Notes: a model not told the origin generated them from the sequence alone. Shown: positions 37,111 through 49,110, numbered from the stretch's first letter. The stretch is DNA of 64,000 nucleotides from Zoroaster sp. YZ-2022 (GCA_029582265.1 CM055837.1:2713148-2777147); one strand, 5' to 3'. Translations and numbers: made by a program.

Positions 37111-37152
37111 TTTTATTGAGATACAATGTTGATACCTTGTATCTCAATAAAA
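37111..37152. terminator. 16-bp perfect hairpin with AATAAA on both strands
   Basis: TTTTATTGAGATACAA and TTGTATCTCAATAAAA flank a 10-nt loop, so each strand carries CTCAATAAAA, a canonical poly(A) signal. It is about 840 bp beyond the stop codon of the Ig receptor ending at 37989 and could end its transcript. Confidence 0.35.
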
Positions 37153-37988
37153 CAACCAAGGATCAAATATACTGAAATGTATTTGAATACAGAACAAATA
37201 CAAATTCCAATATTCCAGTATAAGTACACTGAAATGTGTGTAGTTTAATCTAAATCATCTTAATCTAATATATACATGAGTTGTAATCAAATTTATAATA
37301 TAAATTAAGTTACTGAATACAGTACAGCAATTTCAAATAAAGTAAATTAAAAACTGTAATTATCACCACCTGTGTAAAGAGGACACCTGTCCAAAGTGGC
37401 AAATCTTTAACTGCATCACCTAGATAATGTGGCCACCTGTGTACCACGAGGTTTGAGTTGACTCTCCATCTTAGGTTTGACAAATAGATCAAGGTGGTTT
37501 GACCGTTGCAAAGTTCTGATTTGGTGTGTAGATACAAGAATATAAACCCTACCTGAGTTACAAGTTCATGAAGGGGAAAAAGGATATATAAAAATAGATG
37601 TAGGCATGATGCTTATTTATCCACTTTGTTTGTGTAGACTTGCAACACTGATAAGAATATTAAATAAGTAACTTCAAGATAAAAAATGAGCCTGCATGCA
37701 TTCTATTCTATCTGTCTAAATTTTTGATCTTTGAACTCTAGAGATTTAACCAACCTGGAATGTGAAGCAGCTAGATCAAGTTGAGAATTTTTAATGGACT
37801 TGTTATTAACAAGGTTTAAATCTTATTATTTCAATGTAGATTATTATGTCCACTGCATCAGGCTATCGCATACCTATTATGCAAGAATGAGGTGGTACGT
37901 ATATACCACAGCTAATTATGACAATTCAGTGCTTTGGGCAATTAATTCAGATCTTGGCTATGCCCCTGGCAAGAACCATCTTTCACGA
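37153..37988 (-). other. presumed 3' flank of the Ig receptor gene
   Basis: AT-rich, no exon or repeat family. Probably 3' UTR at least in part. Confidence 0.35.
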
Positions 37989-39650
37989 TCAAGGCATATC
38001 TAAAAACACACCCTCTTTCTTCTCATTCAATGTTTTTTCTCCTCCTCTGGCCATATCCTCATATGCAACATCCATTACACTGGGAAGACCCGTGCTGTAC
38101 GGCGGGGGAAGGCTGTACGCCCCTGCCTCCATCCCCTCCGTGGGCACCATAGCCCTCTCATTCATAGCAGGCTGCACTAACACGTTGAGATTTCTCCGCC
38201 CCCGGGTGCGCTGTGTGTTGATGACGGTGGCACCGTCTTGGTACAAAACGCGGATTTGGTCGTCGGAGCGTTTGGTGCTCAGCTTGACTGTCTTGTAGAG
38301 AAAAACGAAGATGAGGATGATAAGGGTGATGATGATGATGGGAACAATGATGATGACAATTAATAAGGCGGTGCTTATTTGCCCATGGAGGTATGTAAGA
38401 TGCTTCCCTTTTGATTTGGTTGTTTTGTCAGGTTGTTTACTGGCGGTAGTCATGACTGGCTTCGTGATGGGTTTAAATCCCTCCTTAGTCGAGGAAACTT
38501 GAGTAACAGGTTCAGTTCTTCCCTCTGTCGGAGTACCTTGCATGGGGCTCTCGGTGACAGGTTCGGATCTCATCTCTGTCGGAGTAACTTGAATGGGGCT
38601 GTCCGTGATCACGTCTGGCTGAGTTGTTGCCTCGTTTCTGCTGAGCACTGGCACCGATCTCGATTCTCTTACAAAGCCGTGGTCATTCCATACCTCACAG
38701 GTTACATTGAGAACTCCAGTGTCTGAGGTTACGTTTGGGATTTCCAAGACGCGGCCACTGTTACGGAAAACAACAACCTGAAGTGGATGAGTTATCCAGT
38801 GGTAAGTAGTAAAAGCTGGGTTGCTAACAGCGAAACACGAGACAGTTAGCGATTCATTCTGATAAACCTCCGTCTTGTCCAATGCAAAGTCAACTTTGGG
38901 TTCGTGAATAATATTCAGGGCGATATTGTCACAGCTTTCACGATACTCTGGGAATTCAGAGGATGTCAAGATGCATTGGAAATGTGCTCCATTGTCCTCA
39001 TATGAGGCATTGAAACGGTATACAAGCTCTTGGATGTTGTCATCATCAATGTGAATCTGTCCACCATTTTCCTCTGTGATAATCTGATTCTTCCACATCA
39101 TTGTCAGAGCAAATGACGGATCACTCAAGTACCCAACACAAGACAACTCAATGAGGTCGCCCTCATAATTGACTTCAGTGTGGTTAAGTCCATTGGTCAA
39201 GTCATGTTTCCGGCATTCTGGTGCAGATGGCCTTAGGAGAACTTCCACTGATGCGGTTGCCACGGCTTGCATCTCCCACTGTGTCATCCCAGAGTCAGTT
39301 TCAATGTTCTCAAATACAGCGCATGAGAAAACAGCCGTGTCATATTCATCTGCGTTTGCAATCAGCAGATAATATTGAACTGAATGCGGATCTCCAAGCA
39401 AGGAGTAATGGGAAAACTCCGGTTCTGAAAAGCGTATCTCCTCATTGTTTTTGGACCAGGTAACTTTTAAATGGGAGTCTTCTACAACACGATGAGTGTT
39501 CAGTTGACAGTAGATTACGGTAGAGTCACCCACCAATAACTTGGTATCCTGTGGTGTTAAAACAAACCAGTTTCCCAGGCTTGTTGTCTGATGAACTTGC
39601 ATTACCATCAGAATGGAAAGAAGTACAGCAGTAAATGTTCCAAATCCCAT
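37989..39650 (-). CDS. three-Ig transmembrane receptor with YxxM and PPxY tail (553 aa)
   Basis: Single-exon gene. Start at 39650 (ATGG, A at -3); the frame upstream has no ATG. Residues 1-24 form a signal peptide. Ig domains: 1 (C48, W65, C110), 2 (C171, W186, C226), 3 (C272, W285, C318), with several N-glycosylation sequons. A Thr/Pro-rich stalk (340-415) holds two tandem 17-residue repeats (349-365, 366-382). One membrane helix (about 427-452) is followed by a basic tail of about 100 residues with PPPY (515-518, a WW-domain ligand form) and VAYEDM (Y530, a YxxM form bound by PI3-kinase p85 in other receptors). Domain 1 has HYSLLGD, close to NYTLLGN in the protein encoded at 52407-54107, so they are paralogues on the same strand. 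It is probably a cell-surface adhesion or immune-type receptor; ligand unknown. Single-exon coding of three Ig domains is unusual, since vertebrate IgSF genes usually have one or two exons per domain. Confidence 0.85.
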   Translation of the reverse strand: MGFGTFTAVLLSILMVMQVHQTTSLGNWFVLTPQDTKLLVGDSTVIYCQLNTHRVVEDSHLKVTWSKNNEEIRFSEPEFSHYSLLGDPHSVQYYLLIANADEYDTAVFSCAVFENIETDSGMTQWEMQAVATASVEVLLRPSAPECRKHDLTNGLNHTEVNYEGDLIELSCVGYLSDPSFALTMMWKNQIITEENGGQIHIDDDNIQELVYRFNASYEDNGAHFQCILTSSEFPEYRESCDNIALNIIHEPKVDFALDKTEVYQNESLTVSCFAVSNPAFTTYHWITHPLQVVVFRNSGRVLEIPNVTSDTGVLNVTCEVWNDHGFVRESRSVPVLSRNEATTQPDVITDSPIQVTPTEMRSEPVTESPMQGTPTEGRTEPVTQVSSTKEGFKPITKPVMTTASKQPDKTTKSKGKHLTYLHGQISTALLIVIIIVPIIIITLIILIFVFLYKTVKLSTKRSDDQIRVLYQDGATVINTQRTRGRRNLNVLVQPAMNERAMVPTEGMEAGAYSLPPPYSTGLPSVMDVAYEDMARGGEKTLNEKKEGVFLDMP

Positions 39651-41857
39651 CTTGATTGGCGGCGACGTCAAATAGATTTTGATTCAATAATTAGTTCTCA
39701 ATTATTTCACTGGATAGTCTCTTTTGTCCAAATGTTTGAAGCAGACCCAGATGTTGAGTACAGCCGTAGTGGGCTGGTGCAGCTGAAGTATACTCCTTGC
39801 TTCACAAATCCTTTTTTATGAATGATGTCTGCAAGCTCTGATTTTTAAGTGGATTTGCTTTGGTTTTTGCAGCTGCTTGCTGATCAGTCCTCTGTATCTT
39901 AATGATCTCTGATAACAAGGTGTTGGTTCTTTTATAGGTTTTGGAACCTCAATCAACAATGCCTAAAGATTGGAAGGAGACAGTTCTAGTCATGCTTGGT
40001 CAAGTCCATCAAGGACCCTCAGATGTCTTTGTTTCCCAGCCAGAAGCCTGCCCCCCTGGTGTGGTCACGTACAACTTGATAATTGAATATAATCACACAA
40101 AGACCCAAACTTTGTGCGAGGGTGCATTCTTGTCATGCCCGGTCAATATTTTTTCACCTCGACCCTATGCACATTAAGTTTCATTGTTTGCCTGCAAAAA
40201 GGCTGACTGGTGTATGCGTGTATTAAACTGAACATTGGTTAATTTGTGGCCATGAAATAAGCAGGGCCGCTGTAAATGATGCAACAAGGAGCGTTTCCTT
40301 TTGAACTTTGTGGACTACCCCCAGAATACATTTGGTCAATAATTAACACAATGTACTGTTTGGCCCTTACAATAAGAAGTTCTCAAGGTGGGACAAGATA
40401 ATCCACTTTAAGTTGTTTATCAAGTCAAGGACACTGATGACTGATGGTGTTAATGAAAGGAGAAGGTTGTTTACTGTGTCAAAAATAAGAATTAATACTC
40501 TCATCAGGGTTGTAAACAAGATGAGGATATAGATGTTGGTCACAGGGTTGGGGGTGAACAGAGAGAATAAACTATTACCATGATGGTATAACCATGGAGG
40601 ATGCGACCTAGAAGGAAAGAGAAGTTTTCAATTCCCATGTGCACTGACCTAGAAGAACATTATGAACAGTTTTTTTAAATTTTTACTTTACCTATTTTGA
40701 ATTTTCAAGCGTACTGTGTTGTTGTAATAAGTAACACCCTTGAGCTTCATCTATTGTTAGCTCTGAGCTATTTTTAGCTCTGGTAGGAATGAACATTGTT
40801 TTCCTCTTTCTTTCCAAAGGTGTCAAAACGTAACTTTGTTTTGTTTCTAAATTGGGGTTTTGTTTAAAACCAAAACCAAAAAATATATTTTTGTAAAAAA
40901 GGGAAGGACAATTGTTTTTATTAAATATGTTTAAAAAAAATTGTGCTGTTTTTGAATTTTGATATGGGTATTGTGTTTGGTCTTTTCTCTTCTTTTCTTA
41001 TTTAATTTATTACTGAGGTTTATCATTGTTTCAGTTTTCAACAAGAGATTCAATTTTTGAAGTCCAGAAAGATTAACATTCACAATAAAGCCAAGAAGTA
41101 AACATTAAGTTCACAGACACTCCTCTGAAAATTGCTGAACTGAAAAGTGAATTTTTCTTCAAAGTTGGCTGTCATCTCTCTTGTATCCGGCCAATCCACT
41201 TGGAAAACAATACAAAAGGAAGTTGACTTAAAAGAAGTTGACAAACTTCAGGCTCAAGATGTCGAAAGAAAACAAACATATAAGTGTAAACAAATACAAA
41301 TTTGCATGAGACCTATCTCAACATCTTGACGAGTCCTTCGCCGGTACAACCGAACCCTCATTGCACACTGTGGTATTTTCAATGCAAATTCTAAAAAAGG
41401 ATTTACGTCCGTTGGGTATTTGTGTTAACAATAGTTATTGAGCCATTTATTGTGATGGAATTCCTTCATTGTAATTCGTAAACTCCGGTCAGGCCGTTCA
41501 GGGTCAGAGAGTTGAGTTGGCAATGATGTCACAATGATGTCGCAATGATGTCACAGGTATCTTGAGAATTACTTGTGTTCAGTTCCTATTGTTTCATTGC
41601 TGTCTTTAGTTTATGCAAAGACCTTGGAATAGAATTTGTGAAGACAGTGAGATAGACTACAGGAGGCAAGGCAACTGCCTCCAAGTTCATGGTCTTTGCC
41701 TTGGTTCCCTTAAAATAGTCCCAGAACATTTTCATTTTCTTAAGGAAGGCCTTATCAAGGAGAAAGGGGCCTTATCAAGGAGAAAGGGGCCTTGCCCCTC
41801 CAAACTTGTCTTTAATTGAACATCAGTTTTTTTTTATGAATTGTTAACTTCCATGTA
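39651..41857. other. 5' flank of the Ig receptor and intergenic DNA
   Basis: No exon recognised. Short tandems: AATGATGTC x3 at about 41521-41550 and AAGGAGAAAGGGGCCTTATC duplicated near 41755-41790. The promoter cannot be placed. Confidence 0.4.
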
Positions 41858-42310
41858 TTTTTAATACAATACAATACAATGAAGGCATTTATATAGCGCT
41901 CTTACACAAACGGTATCACAGCGCTTTACAGTGAGATGCAAGTACAATTTAAAAATACACAGTGCCTAAAATAAATGAGTCTTGAGAGATGTTTTAAATT
42001 GACTCAATGAAGAAGCATGACGGATACCAGATGGTAGTTCATTCCAAATGCTGGGTGCAGCAGTACAGAAACCCTTGTTAGCCGCAGTTAAATGTGTAGT
42101 TGGCTTTTTGAAGATCCGGGAATCAGAATTTGAACGGAGTCCACTGTGGTTAGGTTGGTATGGTATAATAAGCTCACAGAGATAGGATGGCGCAGAGTCA
42201 GTAACACATTTATAGGCAATAGTCAATGTTTTGAAATCAATCCGGTCTTGAACGGGAAGCCAGTGAAGCTGTCGTAGGAGAGGGGAGACATGGTCATACT
42301 TTTTAGCCAT
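41858..42310 (-). mobile_element. 3' end of a CR1/L2-like non-LTR retrotransposon
   Basis: The minus-strand frame 42310-41966 (114 codons) carries LHWLPVQDRIDFK, SAPSYL, NSIWNELP-like (APSIWNELPSGIR) and FKTSLKTHLF, the conserved C-terminal part of the ORF2 reverse transcriptase of CR1/L2-type LINEs. Downstream are AGCGCTATATAAATGCC and a (TACAA)n-type tail (41862-41880), a typical short-repeat 3' end. The frame is open but 5'-truncated, so it is a dead fragment. Confidence 0.85.
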
Positions 42311-43261
42311 GAAAATTAATTAATGCTATCTTTGTTTCTAAATAAATCAAATCAAATGATCTAATAGACTCATAAATATTCACTTTCAGTTTCAAATAGC
42401 TTTATTTTATTAGAAAACATTTACCAAGTAAACAAACAAGATTTTTCAGTTTGTTCTTAACGTACACCATGACAGAAGTGAAATAAGACAAAGCGTTAAC
42501 CACAATTAAAACATTATCTTTGCATCTTTTTAAACATTGCTATCAAAATATGAGAAACAAATAAACTACTTTGGTAGGTGATGCATCTTATTTTTATAAT
42601 AAAAATGCAGACTGATCTCAATGGCAGTGTGATGTCATTGGTAAATAATGCCATTCATATTTGTTATTTATTTTAATATTTTAATAACATGTAAGTCGAA
42701 CAAAATAAATATAAAAAGCAGGTACAATAGTGCTTTATCATGCTGCTGTCATCTTTGTCTGACACCCTGTGTATGGTATAGCAAATATAGTGCTGATTCT
42801 AATTACATAATAGGAGCCTGACTATTTTTCCCTTCCAGCCTCGGTTTGGGTCACATGCACCTGTATGGATGAAATACAAAATGGCTACACACCATAAAAG
42901 GTCTATTACACAAACTGAGGTATGCTATTGGTGAAAAGTTGTAAAAACACAAATTTTAAAAATGAAATAAGTCTTTTTTTTTTAGACTTTAAGAACTGTT
43001 CTTTTTCGTTTCTGACCTTTATTGGTCGTCTTAGTAAATCAGTATTGATAGCTTCATCCGTCCCGATAGCTTCATACACATAAAGAGTACTTATAAATAG
43101 TGATTTGAACCTCATAGAATAACTCAGTTATAATTGATTAATAAATGTTGACACTTCCTGACCGTATTTCCATGTTTCTACCCTTCATCTCAATTACTTC
43201 TGACAAGCACCCCCAATACAAAGATATTGACAAAATAGGTAGCGCGCCAACAAAAGGCTAG
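42311..43261. other. AT-rich DNA, no gene recognised
   Basis: No exon or repeat family seen. Confidence 0.45.
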
Positions 43262-43335
43262 ATCTATGTAGCTCAGTTGGTAGAACAATGGTTACAGTAA
43301 TCCTGAACTTGCAGGTTCAAGTCCTGCTCTTGTTA
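43262..43335 (+). pseudogene. tRNA-like sequence (boxes A and B, no cloverleaf)
   Basis: Box A TAGCTCAGTTGG (43269-43280) and box B GGTTCAAGTCC (43314-43324) are perfect, and the T stem GCAGG/CCTGC pairs. The acceptor and anticodon stems do not pair, so it is a decayed tRNA or SINE head, not a functional tRNA. Confidence 0.5.
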
Positions 43336-43850
43336 TTTTTCTGTTTACTCCAAAAAATAAATACATGTACGAAGATTATCATTATACAACTTTGGAAAAA
43401 TGTTGGAGAAAAGTTCAATCATTATACAGTACATACTACAGGGGTGTGACTTGACATAAGTAAAAAATCCTGAAAAATGGGTAGCGGGCCTGGGTCTCTC
43501 TTTGGTCTAGAGTACAAAGCCCCCCCTGAACCTCCTGGATGTTTAATTTTTGAGAATTTACAGACTCTCCACATCCCCACAAACAAGAAACTAGAGGTTT
43601 GGACATAACACAGGCTACTTCTTTCCTTGGTGGCTACTTCTGTTCTTTCAATTTTGAGGCAAAGAGAGATTTCTAAAAAATCCTGAAATCAGGAAAATTC
43701 CTGAGAAATCACAGGCTTGGATTCAGGCACAACTCCACAAAGTAATCACGATTCTATTTGGAATCTATTCCAATGTTTGTGGAAAAAAATTTGCCATTTT
43801 TTTTTTTAAATTTATGGTAGTGTGACTCTTTATACAATGGCAGCAATTAA
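43336..43850. other. no gene recognised
   Basis: Nothing supportable seen. Confidence 0.45.
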
Positions 43851-43962
43851 AGACTGATTGTGGTGACACCATGTGAAATTCTCAATTGAGTACTAATTAG
43901 TTTTGAAAAGAATGGATGGTTACAACAATATTTTTATGCTCTGATCGTCGTCAAGAGAATGA
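43851..43962 (+). mobile_element. GGTGACACCATGTG family, start-truncated copy
   Basis: Contains GGTGACACCATGTGAAATTC, TAATTAGTTTTGAAAAG and GCTCTGATCGTCGTCAAGAG. No clear target duplication found. Confidence 0.7.
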
Positions 43963-44222
43963 AAAAAAATGAAAAAACAGTCGAGAGCAATAATTTCAAA
44001 GCCAGCGACAAAAATCAGGATAGATTAGCCTATTATGGGTACTCGTTTTTTTTTTCAATAAAGTGTTATCAAGGTTCCAACTCTCATTTTGAAATAAATT
44101 TAAATATATTCTAACACCGGATTGGCAAAGCCTATTAAATACATACATACATTGTATTCCATTTTAAACATGCTTCAGTACTACCTGGTACATATAATAC
44201 ATACACTGTATGTAATGTTTAA

Positions 44223-44501
44223 CCCTAACCCCACATCCTTAAAAATCCTTAAAAATCCTCCAAGGGGCACTTTTTTGGAGAAAAAAAAAATCGGCACTGT
44301 TGGAAACTGGTACTTTCACCTCTTCAAATGGGGCAAAATTACTACCTGGCAAGAAGTACAGGCCATAAGTGCTGAATATGAAAGATCAATGAAAATGCAT
44401 GATGCATTTTCAAGATAAGGGCATGTTTCCAAAAGTGCACTGATGGGTTTTGGAGGATTCAGGAAGGTTCCTAGCAGAATACCTCTAGAGGGGGGTTAGG
44501 G
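44223..44501. mobile_element. TTAACCCTAACC / GGTTAGGGTTAA element, copy 2
   Basis: TTAA at 44219-44222 and 44502-44505; ends CCCTAACCCC and GGGGGTTAGGG are inverted. The interior GGCCATAAGTGCTGAATATG matches the 30451 and 49927 copies. Its right TTAA is also the left TTAA of the next element. Confidence 0.85.
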
Positions 44502-44505
44502 TTAA

Positions 44506-44835
44506 AGGGGTATCATCATCATCATGATCAACAGGGTATGGAAATCTGAGTGACTGAAAATAATATCCCACATGAAAATGTCATATTACTGTTGCTACTG
44601 CATAAATAAGCCTTAAACTAGGACATCGATTCCATGCCCTAGGTAAAACTTGTAGCTTTGCATGGTGAGGATGATAAGTAAGACTAATTGCGGTGACACC
44701 ATGTGGAATCTCAATTGAGTAGTTGCAGTAATAGTAATTACTACTCAATTGAGATTCCACATGGTGTCACCACAATTAGTCTTACTGATTCCATGCCCTG
44801 CTGAAAGTCTGCTTGATCGTGACGATACTGCCCCT
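44506..44835. mobile_element. AGGGRCAG MITE, copy 2, host to an insertion
   Basis: TTAA 44502-44505 and 44836-44839. Matches the 25659 copy on both sides of a 146-bp insertion at 44641-44786. Confidence 0.85.
44641..44786. mobile_element. foldback copy of the GGTGACACCATGTG family
   Basis: Inserted in the MITE with a perfect 13-bp duplication GATTCCATGCCCT (44628-44640 and 44787-44799). Arms of 47 bp (44677-44723, 44740-44786) differ at one position. Starts AGGTAAAACTTGTAGC. Confidence 0.9.
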
Positions 44836-45672
44836 TTAAGTACTACAATGATACCTGTTTTACAAAGACAATTAAAAATTACCATAACAAAAGCTGTACA
44901 TATGTAGGTATAAGGAATTAACATATGAATAATGAAGTAAAGTATACATGAGTTAATATTTGATTACAGAAAATGAATTTCAGATTAATACAATTATAAC
45001 GGAAAGTGAAAACAATGTGAAACATTGTTTCATCAGCATCATTAAAACATTCAAAGAGTACGTTAGTTACTGTATGTATAGAATAAAATACGTTCAAATT
45101 ATAATAACCTTGTTTTTAATACAGATTGAATTATATACAAAAATAAAACCTAACCTCCCAAAATAATAATAATAGATAAAATAAAATGAAAAAATAAAAT
45201 GAAACAATAAAAAATATAAATATAAATAAAATTAAAATAAAAATTCAAAATAAAATTAAAATGGATGTGGGGAAGTGGCTTCAAAAACAATAATTTAGTC
45301 AGGATAATCTAGGGCAATTTTATCGAGAAAATTGAGCTAGGCAACTATGTACCGTATATAAACAATTTTACAAAATAACCAGCTGAAGTCTCTTCATTTT
45401 GAATGGAAAGTTGGCTGGTAACCAGAGATCAGCTCACAGTGACAGCTTCAAGCTGAACTAGCACCCAATAAACATACATGCGTGTATTAAATTTTACCAC
45501 ATTTTTTAAGGCAAAGGTACAACATTGCTAAGTAGGCAAAACCATTTCTATGAGCATGCTTATTCCTTCTGGATTAAGATACACGCTAAAATAATCAACC
45601 TGTGAAAGTTTCAGTTTTTTTTCCCAAACCCCCCCCCCCCCCCCCCCCCCAGCTATTTTGGCTAAGAATCTT
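44836..45672. other. A-rich low complexity, poly-C, no gene
   Basis: (AAATA)-type sequence at 45165-45262; poly-C at 45629-45650; a half-unit of the 81-bp repeat (GGTACAACATTGCTAAGTAG) at about 45515-45590. Confidence 0.55.
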
Positions 45673-46015
45673 CCTGAATCCACCAAAATCCAACACCATG
45701 CATAACACTACCACCCAACTGTAATTAGGACACCTGGCCCCATGTAAAGTATCCCTTGTCTACAGTACTGAGTCCATCAAAATCCAACACCATGCACAAA
45801 CACTACCCCCCAACTGTTGGATTTAGATGGAATTAGGACACCCGGCCCCATGCAAAGTATCCCTGTCTGGGCTAAACAGTACTGAGTCCATCAAAATACA
45901 ACACCATGCATTAACACTACCACCCAACTGTTGGACTTAGCTGGAATTGGGACACCCAGCCCCATGCAAAGTATCCCTGTCTGGGCTAAACAGTACTGAG
46001 TCCATCAAAATACAA
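45673..46015. repeat. 114-bp tandem repeat, about 3 copies
   Basis: GTACTGAGTCCATCAAAAT recurs at 45765, 45879 and 45993, each followed in turn by CAACACCATGCA and CCCCATGCAAAGTATCCC. Related to 7225-7560. Confidence 0.85.
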
Positions 46016-46812
46016 CAAACCCTGCTATTGCAGTTTGAATGGTTTGGGTTATAGAATTCTTAATCTTTCTGAAAATGAGAGAACTTTAGGATAAGAGTTT
46101 CAGTAATTTTTCCATCACCAATGTAATGACCAATGTTTCACCTTTCCTCAAAGGAAAAAAAAACAATGACAGACTCTAGGTGGTTTGAGTTTACATGGTG
46201 ACCTGTAACATTCTTCAAGGCCTAAGTACTGAATGTCAAAAAAACCTTCTATCTAATGAATAACCATTCATCAATTACTGGCCATTTTAGGCTGAAGGCC
46301 ACAGACAACATTTATAAATACTTCAGTGATCAAATACAAAAGGCACTGCTTATTAAGTTTACACCATTGTTAAATAGCACTTTGGCCTGATGAATTTGTG
46401 CAAAAAGGCCATCATAAAAGATGAAAATCCACTGCACAGAATAAGATTAAATGCTACAAATAAAGGCAAATAAACACATTTTAAAAGATGTTTTAATACA
46501 ATGGTTGGTGGATTGGATGATTATGAGTCACACGAGGGCACCAAACAGTGCACTGATGCAGAGAAATAGGATAAGAGTTAATAACATGCGTTCACTGGTG
46601 CATACAGATATTGTCTACCGATGGATGTATGTGTACTGGAGCGTTAACAGTACATGTTTTTCTGAGTTTTGGTAACCTGTATGTTGCAACTCGACCTAGA
46701 GCTCTGCAATGATAAATCTAAAGTGACAGAAGTATACATTGTACATCTGTAAATTCATTGTGTACCATTTCAGGATCCAAGACCAACCTGTGTAGCATTA
46801 TGCTATGAAACT
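46016..46812. other. no gene recognised; CTCF-like word
   Basis: CACACGAGGGCACC at 46529-46542 recurs as CACACGAGGGCGCC at 47785-47798 with similar flanks (GGTGRATTGG), so it may belong to an old repeat. No exon. Confidence 0.4.
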
Positions 46813-47370
46813 TTTAAGGGAAGTTACAACATTGGTAATGTTGGCCAAACTGCTTCTATGAGTATGCTTACACTCTTTGAATCAAGATATACATTGAAGG
46901 GAAGGTACAACATTGGTAATGTTGGCCAAACTGCTTCTATGAGTACGCTTACTCTCTTTGAATCAAGATATACATTGAAGGGAAGGTACAACATTGGTAA
47001 TGTTGGCCAAACTGCTTCTATGAGTACGCTTACTCTTTGAATCAAGATATACATTGAAGGGAAGGTACAACATTGGTAATGTTGGCAAAACTGCTTCTAT
47101 GAGTACGCTTACTCTCTTTGAATCAAGATATACATTGAAGGGAAGGTACAACATTGGTAATGTTGGCCAAACTGCTTCTATGAGTATGCTTACTCTCTTT
47201 GAATCAAGACATACATTAAAGGGAATGTACAACATTGGTAATGTTGGCAAAACTGCTTCTATGAGTACGCTTACTCTCTTTGAATAAAAAAAAAGGGAAG
47301 GTACAACATTGCTAATGTCAGCAAAACTGCATCTACAAGTATGGTTATTCTCTTTGAATCAACCTCTCGA
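46813..47370. repeat. 81-bp minisatellite, about 6.5 copies, inverse of the 5.9-kb array
   Basis: Units begin GAAGGGAAGGTACAACATTG and contain GGCCAAACTGCTTCTATGAG. Spacing of CATTGGTAATG is 79-81 bp. Confidence 0.95.
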
Positions 47371-48041
47371 ACCAACTGAGCTAATCAGCCCCTATGTTGG
47401 TGGGCGGTCCACTTATGTCAATTATCTATTGCTCTATGGGGCCAGGTCAGAGGCCAAACCATATCTGCCGAGTAGCCAGGGATATGTGTGTATCATGCTT
47501 GCTTTGTTTGAATCAAGATATTTAACACATTGTGTTGTTCAAAAGAAAAGAGTGGAAAAAAAATACAAACAAAAAATTTATAATCATTCCCTTTTGATCT
47601 GAATATTAAGACGTAAATTCAATTGGGAAATCATTTCACATTATATATATATTTTTAAGTAAAATGATAGCAACATGCCATTGCCTTTTAATACAAATCC
47701 AGGTTATTATTCCAGTTTTGGGAAACTTTACGGCCAACAGAGTATGTATCTAGAGAATTGCTGGTGAATTGGTGAACTATTTGTCACACGAGGGCGCCAA
47801 AGAGATTAGTGTTGAATGTGTTGCAGATCCATAGGGGCATTGCTCATCGATGTTTACCTGATCTTGAGTTATAAAAACTACATCCAGATGGCTGTTCCAC
47901 TTTCTACAAGGTTCAGAAGAACTGGGCTAAAGTAAAGCATGTACCCTTAAGATTTGGTGACAAGCGTAAAGGAAATTCAATCAGCTTTTTAAATTGAATT
48001 CACATTGGAAATGACAGTACATGCATGTCACTTTTGTTTGT
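47371..48041. other. no gene recognised; tRNA D-arm relic
   Basis: CCAACTGAGCTA at 47372-47383 is a perfect box A on the minus strand, but no box B follows. CTCF-like word at 47785-47798. Confidence 0.4.
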
Positions 48042-48055
48042 CTATGAATTGTTTA

Positions 48056-48223
48056 GGTAAAACTTGTAGCTTTGCACAGTGAAGAGGATAAGTAAGACTA
48101 ATTGCGGTGACACCATGTGAAAATCTCAATTGAGTAGTAATTAGTTCAGAACCTCCAGTTCTTTTCAGAACTAATCACTACTCAATTGAGATTTTCACAT
48201 GGTGTCACCGCAATTAGTCTTAC
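48056..48223. mobile_element. foldback copy with 56-bp arms and 14-bp target duplication
   Basis: Flanked by CTATGAATTGTTTA at 48042-48055 and 48224-48237. Starts GGTAAAACTTGTAGCTTTGC. Arms 48092-48147 and 48168-48223 match at 55 of 56 positions around a 20-nt centre. Confidence 0.92.
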
Positions 48224-48362
48224 CTATGAATTGTTTATTTCATAACTAAAAGATACTTCTTAAAAAGGAAGGTACAACATTGGTAATTAACAGATTATCA
48301 AATTGGAAACATTGGAACAGGTATTAATAATGTAAAATTATGCTGTCTGTAGTGCTTTCATT

Positions 48363-48813
<451 letters not shown>

Positions 48814-49110
48814 ATTTAGATAAAAAAGGAAATGTTTTGTCAATTGACAAAAAACTGCCGTCCAGCTATATTTTGTAAACAGTATGTTGTTGTTTTCTTG
48901 AACTTGAGCACATAATGAGATGAAACATTCACAGGTAAGTTTTAACATATATTTTTTGAAAATCATGAATGAAAAGGGCTATTGTGTTGCTTGGACTATG
49001 TTTTTCTACAACATTCTCACCTTTTTCTCACTGTGCAATCCTAGCTGAAGCTCTAGGGAAATGAAGCAGTCTCTCCTAATTGCACAGTGCCTACAGAAAG
49101 TGCCTGAACT

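Noticed and set aside
38433..39463. Several plus-strand frames antisense to the receptor gene
   Set aside because: Shadows of the minus-strand coding sequence; no independent support. Same for 52513-52731 and 53839-54081.
39651..39671. Seven-residue N-terminal extension of the receptor, and nine residues at 54108-54134
   Set aside because: Both extensions begin at non-ATG codons (TTG, GTG); the first ATG in each frame has good context and starts a signal peptide. The same applies to the 25332-25355 extension of the DPY19L3-like exon.
43262..43335. Functional tRNA gene
   Set aside because: Boxes A and B and the T stem are good, but acceptor and anticodon stems do not pair; kept only as a tRNA-like relic.
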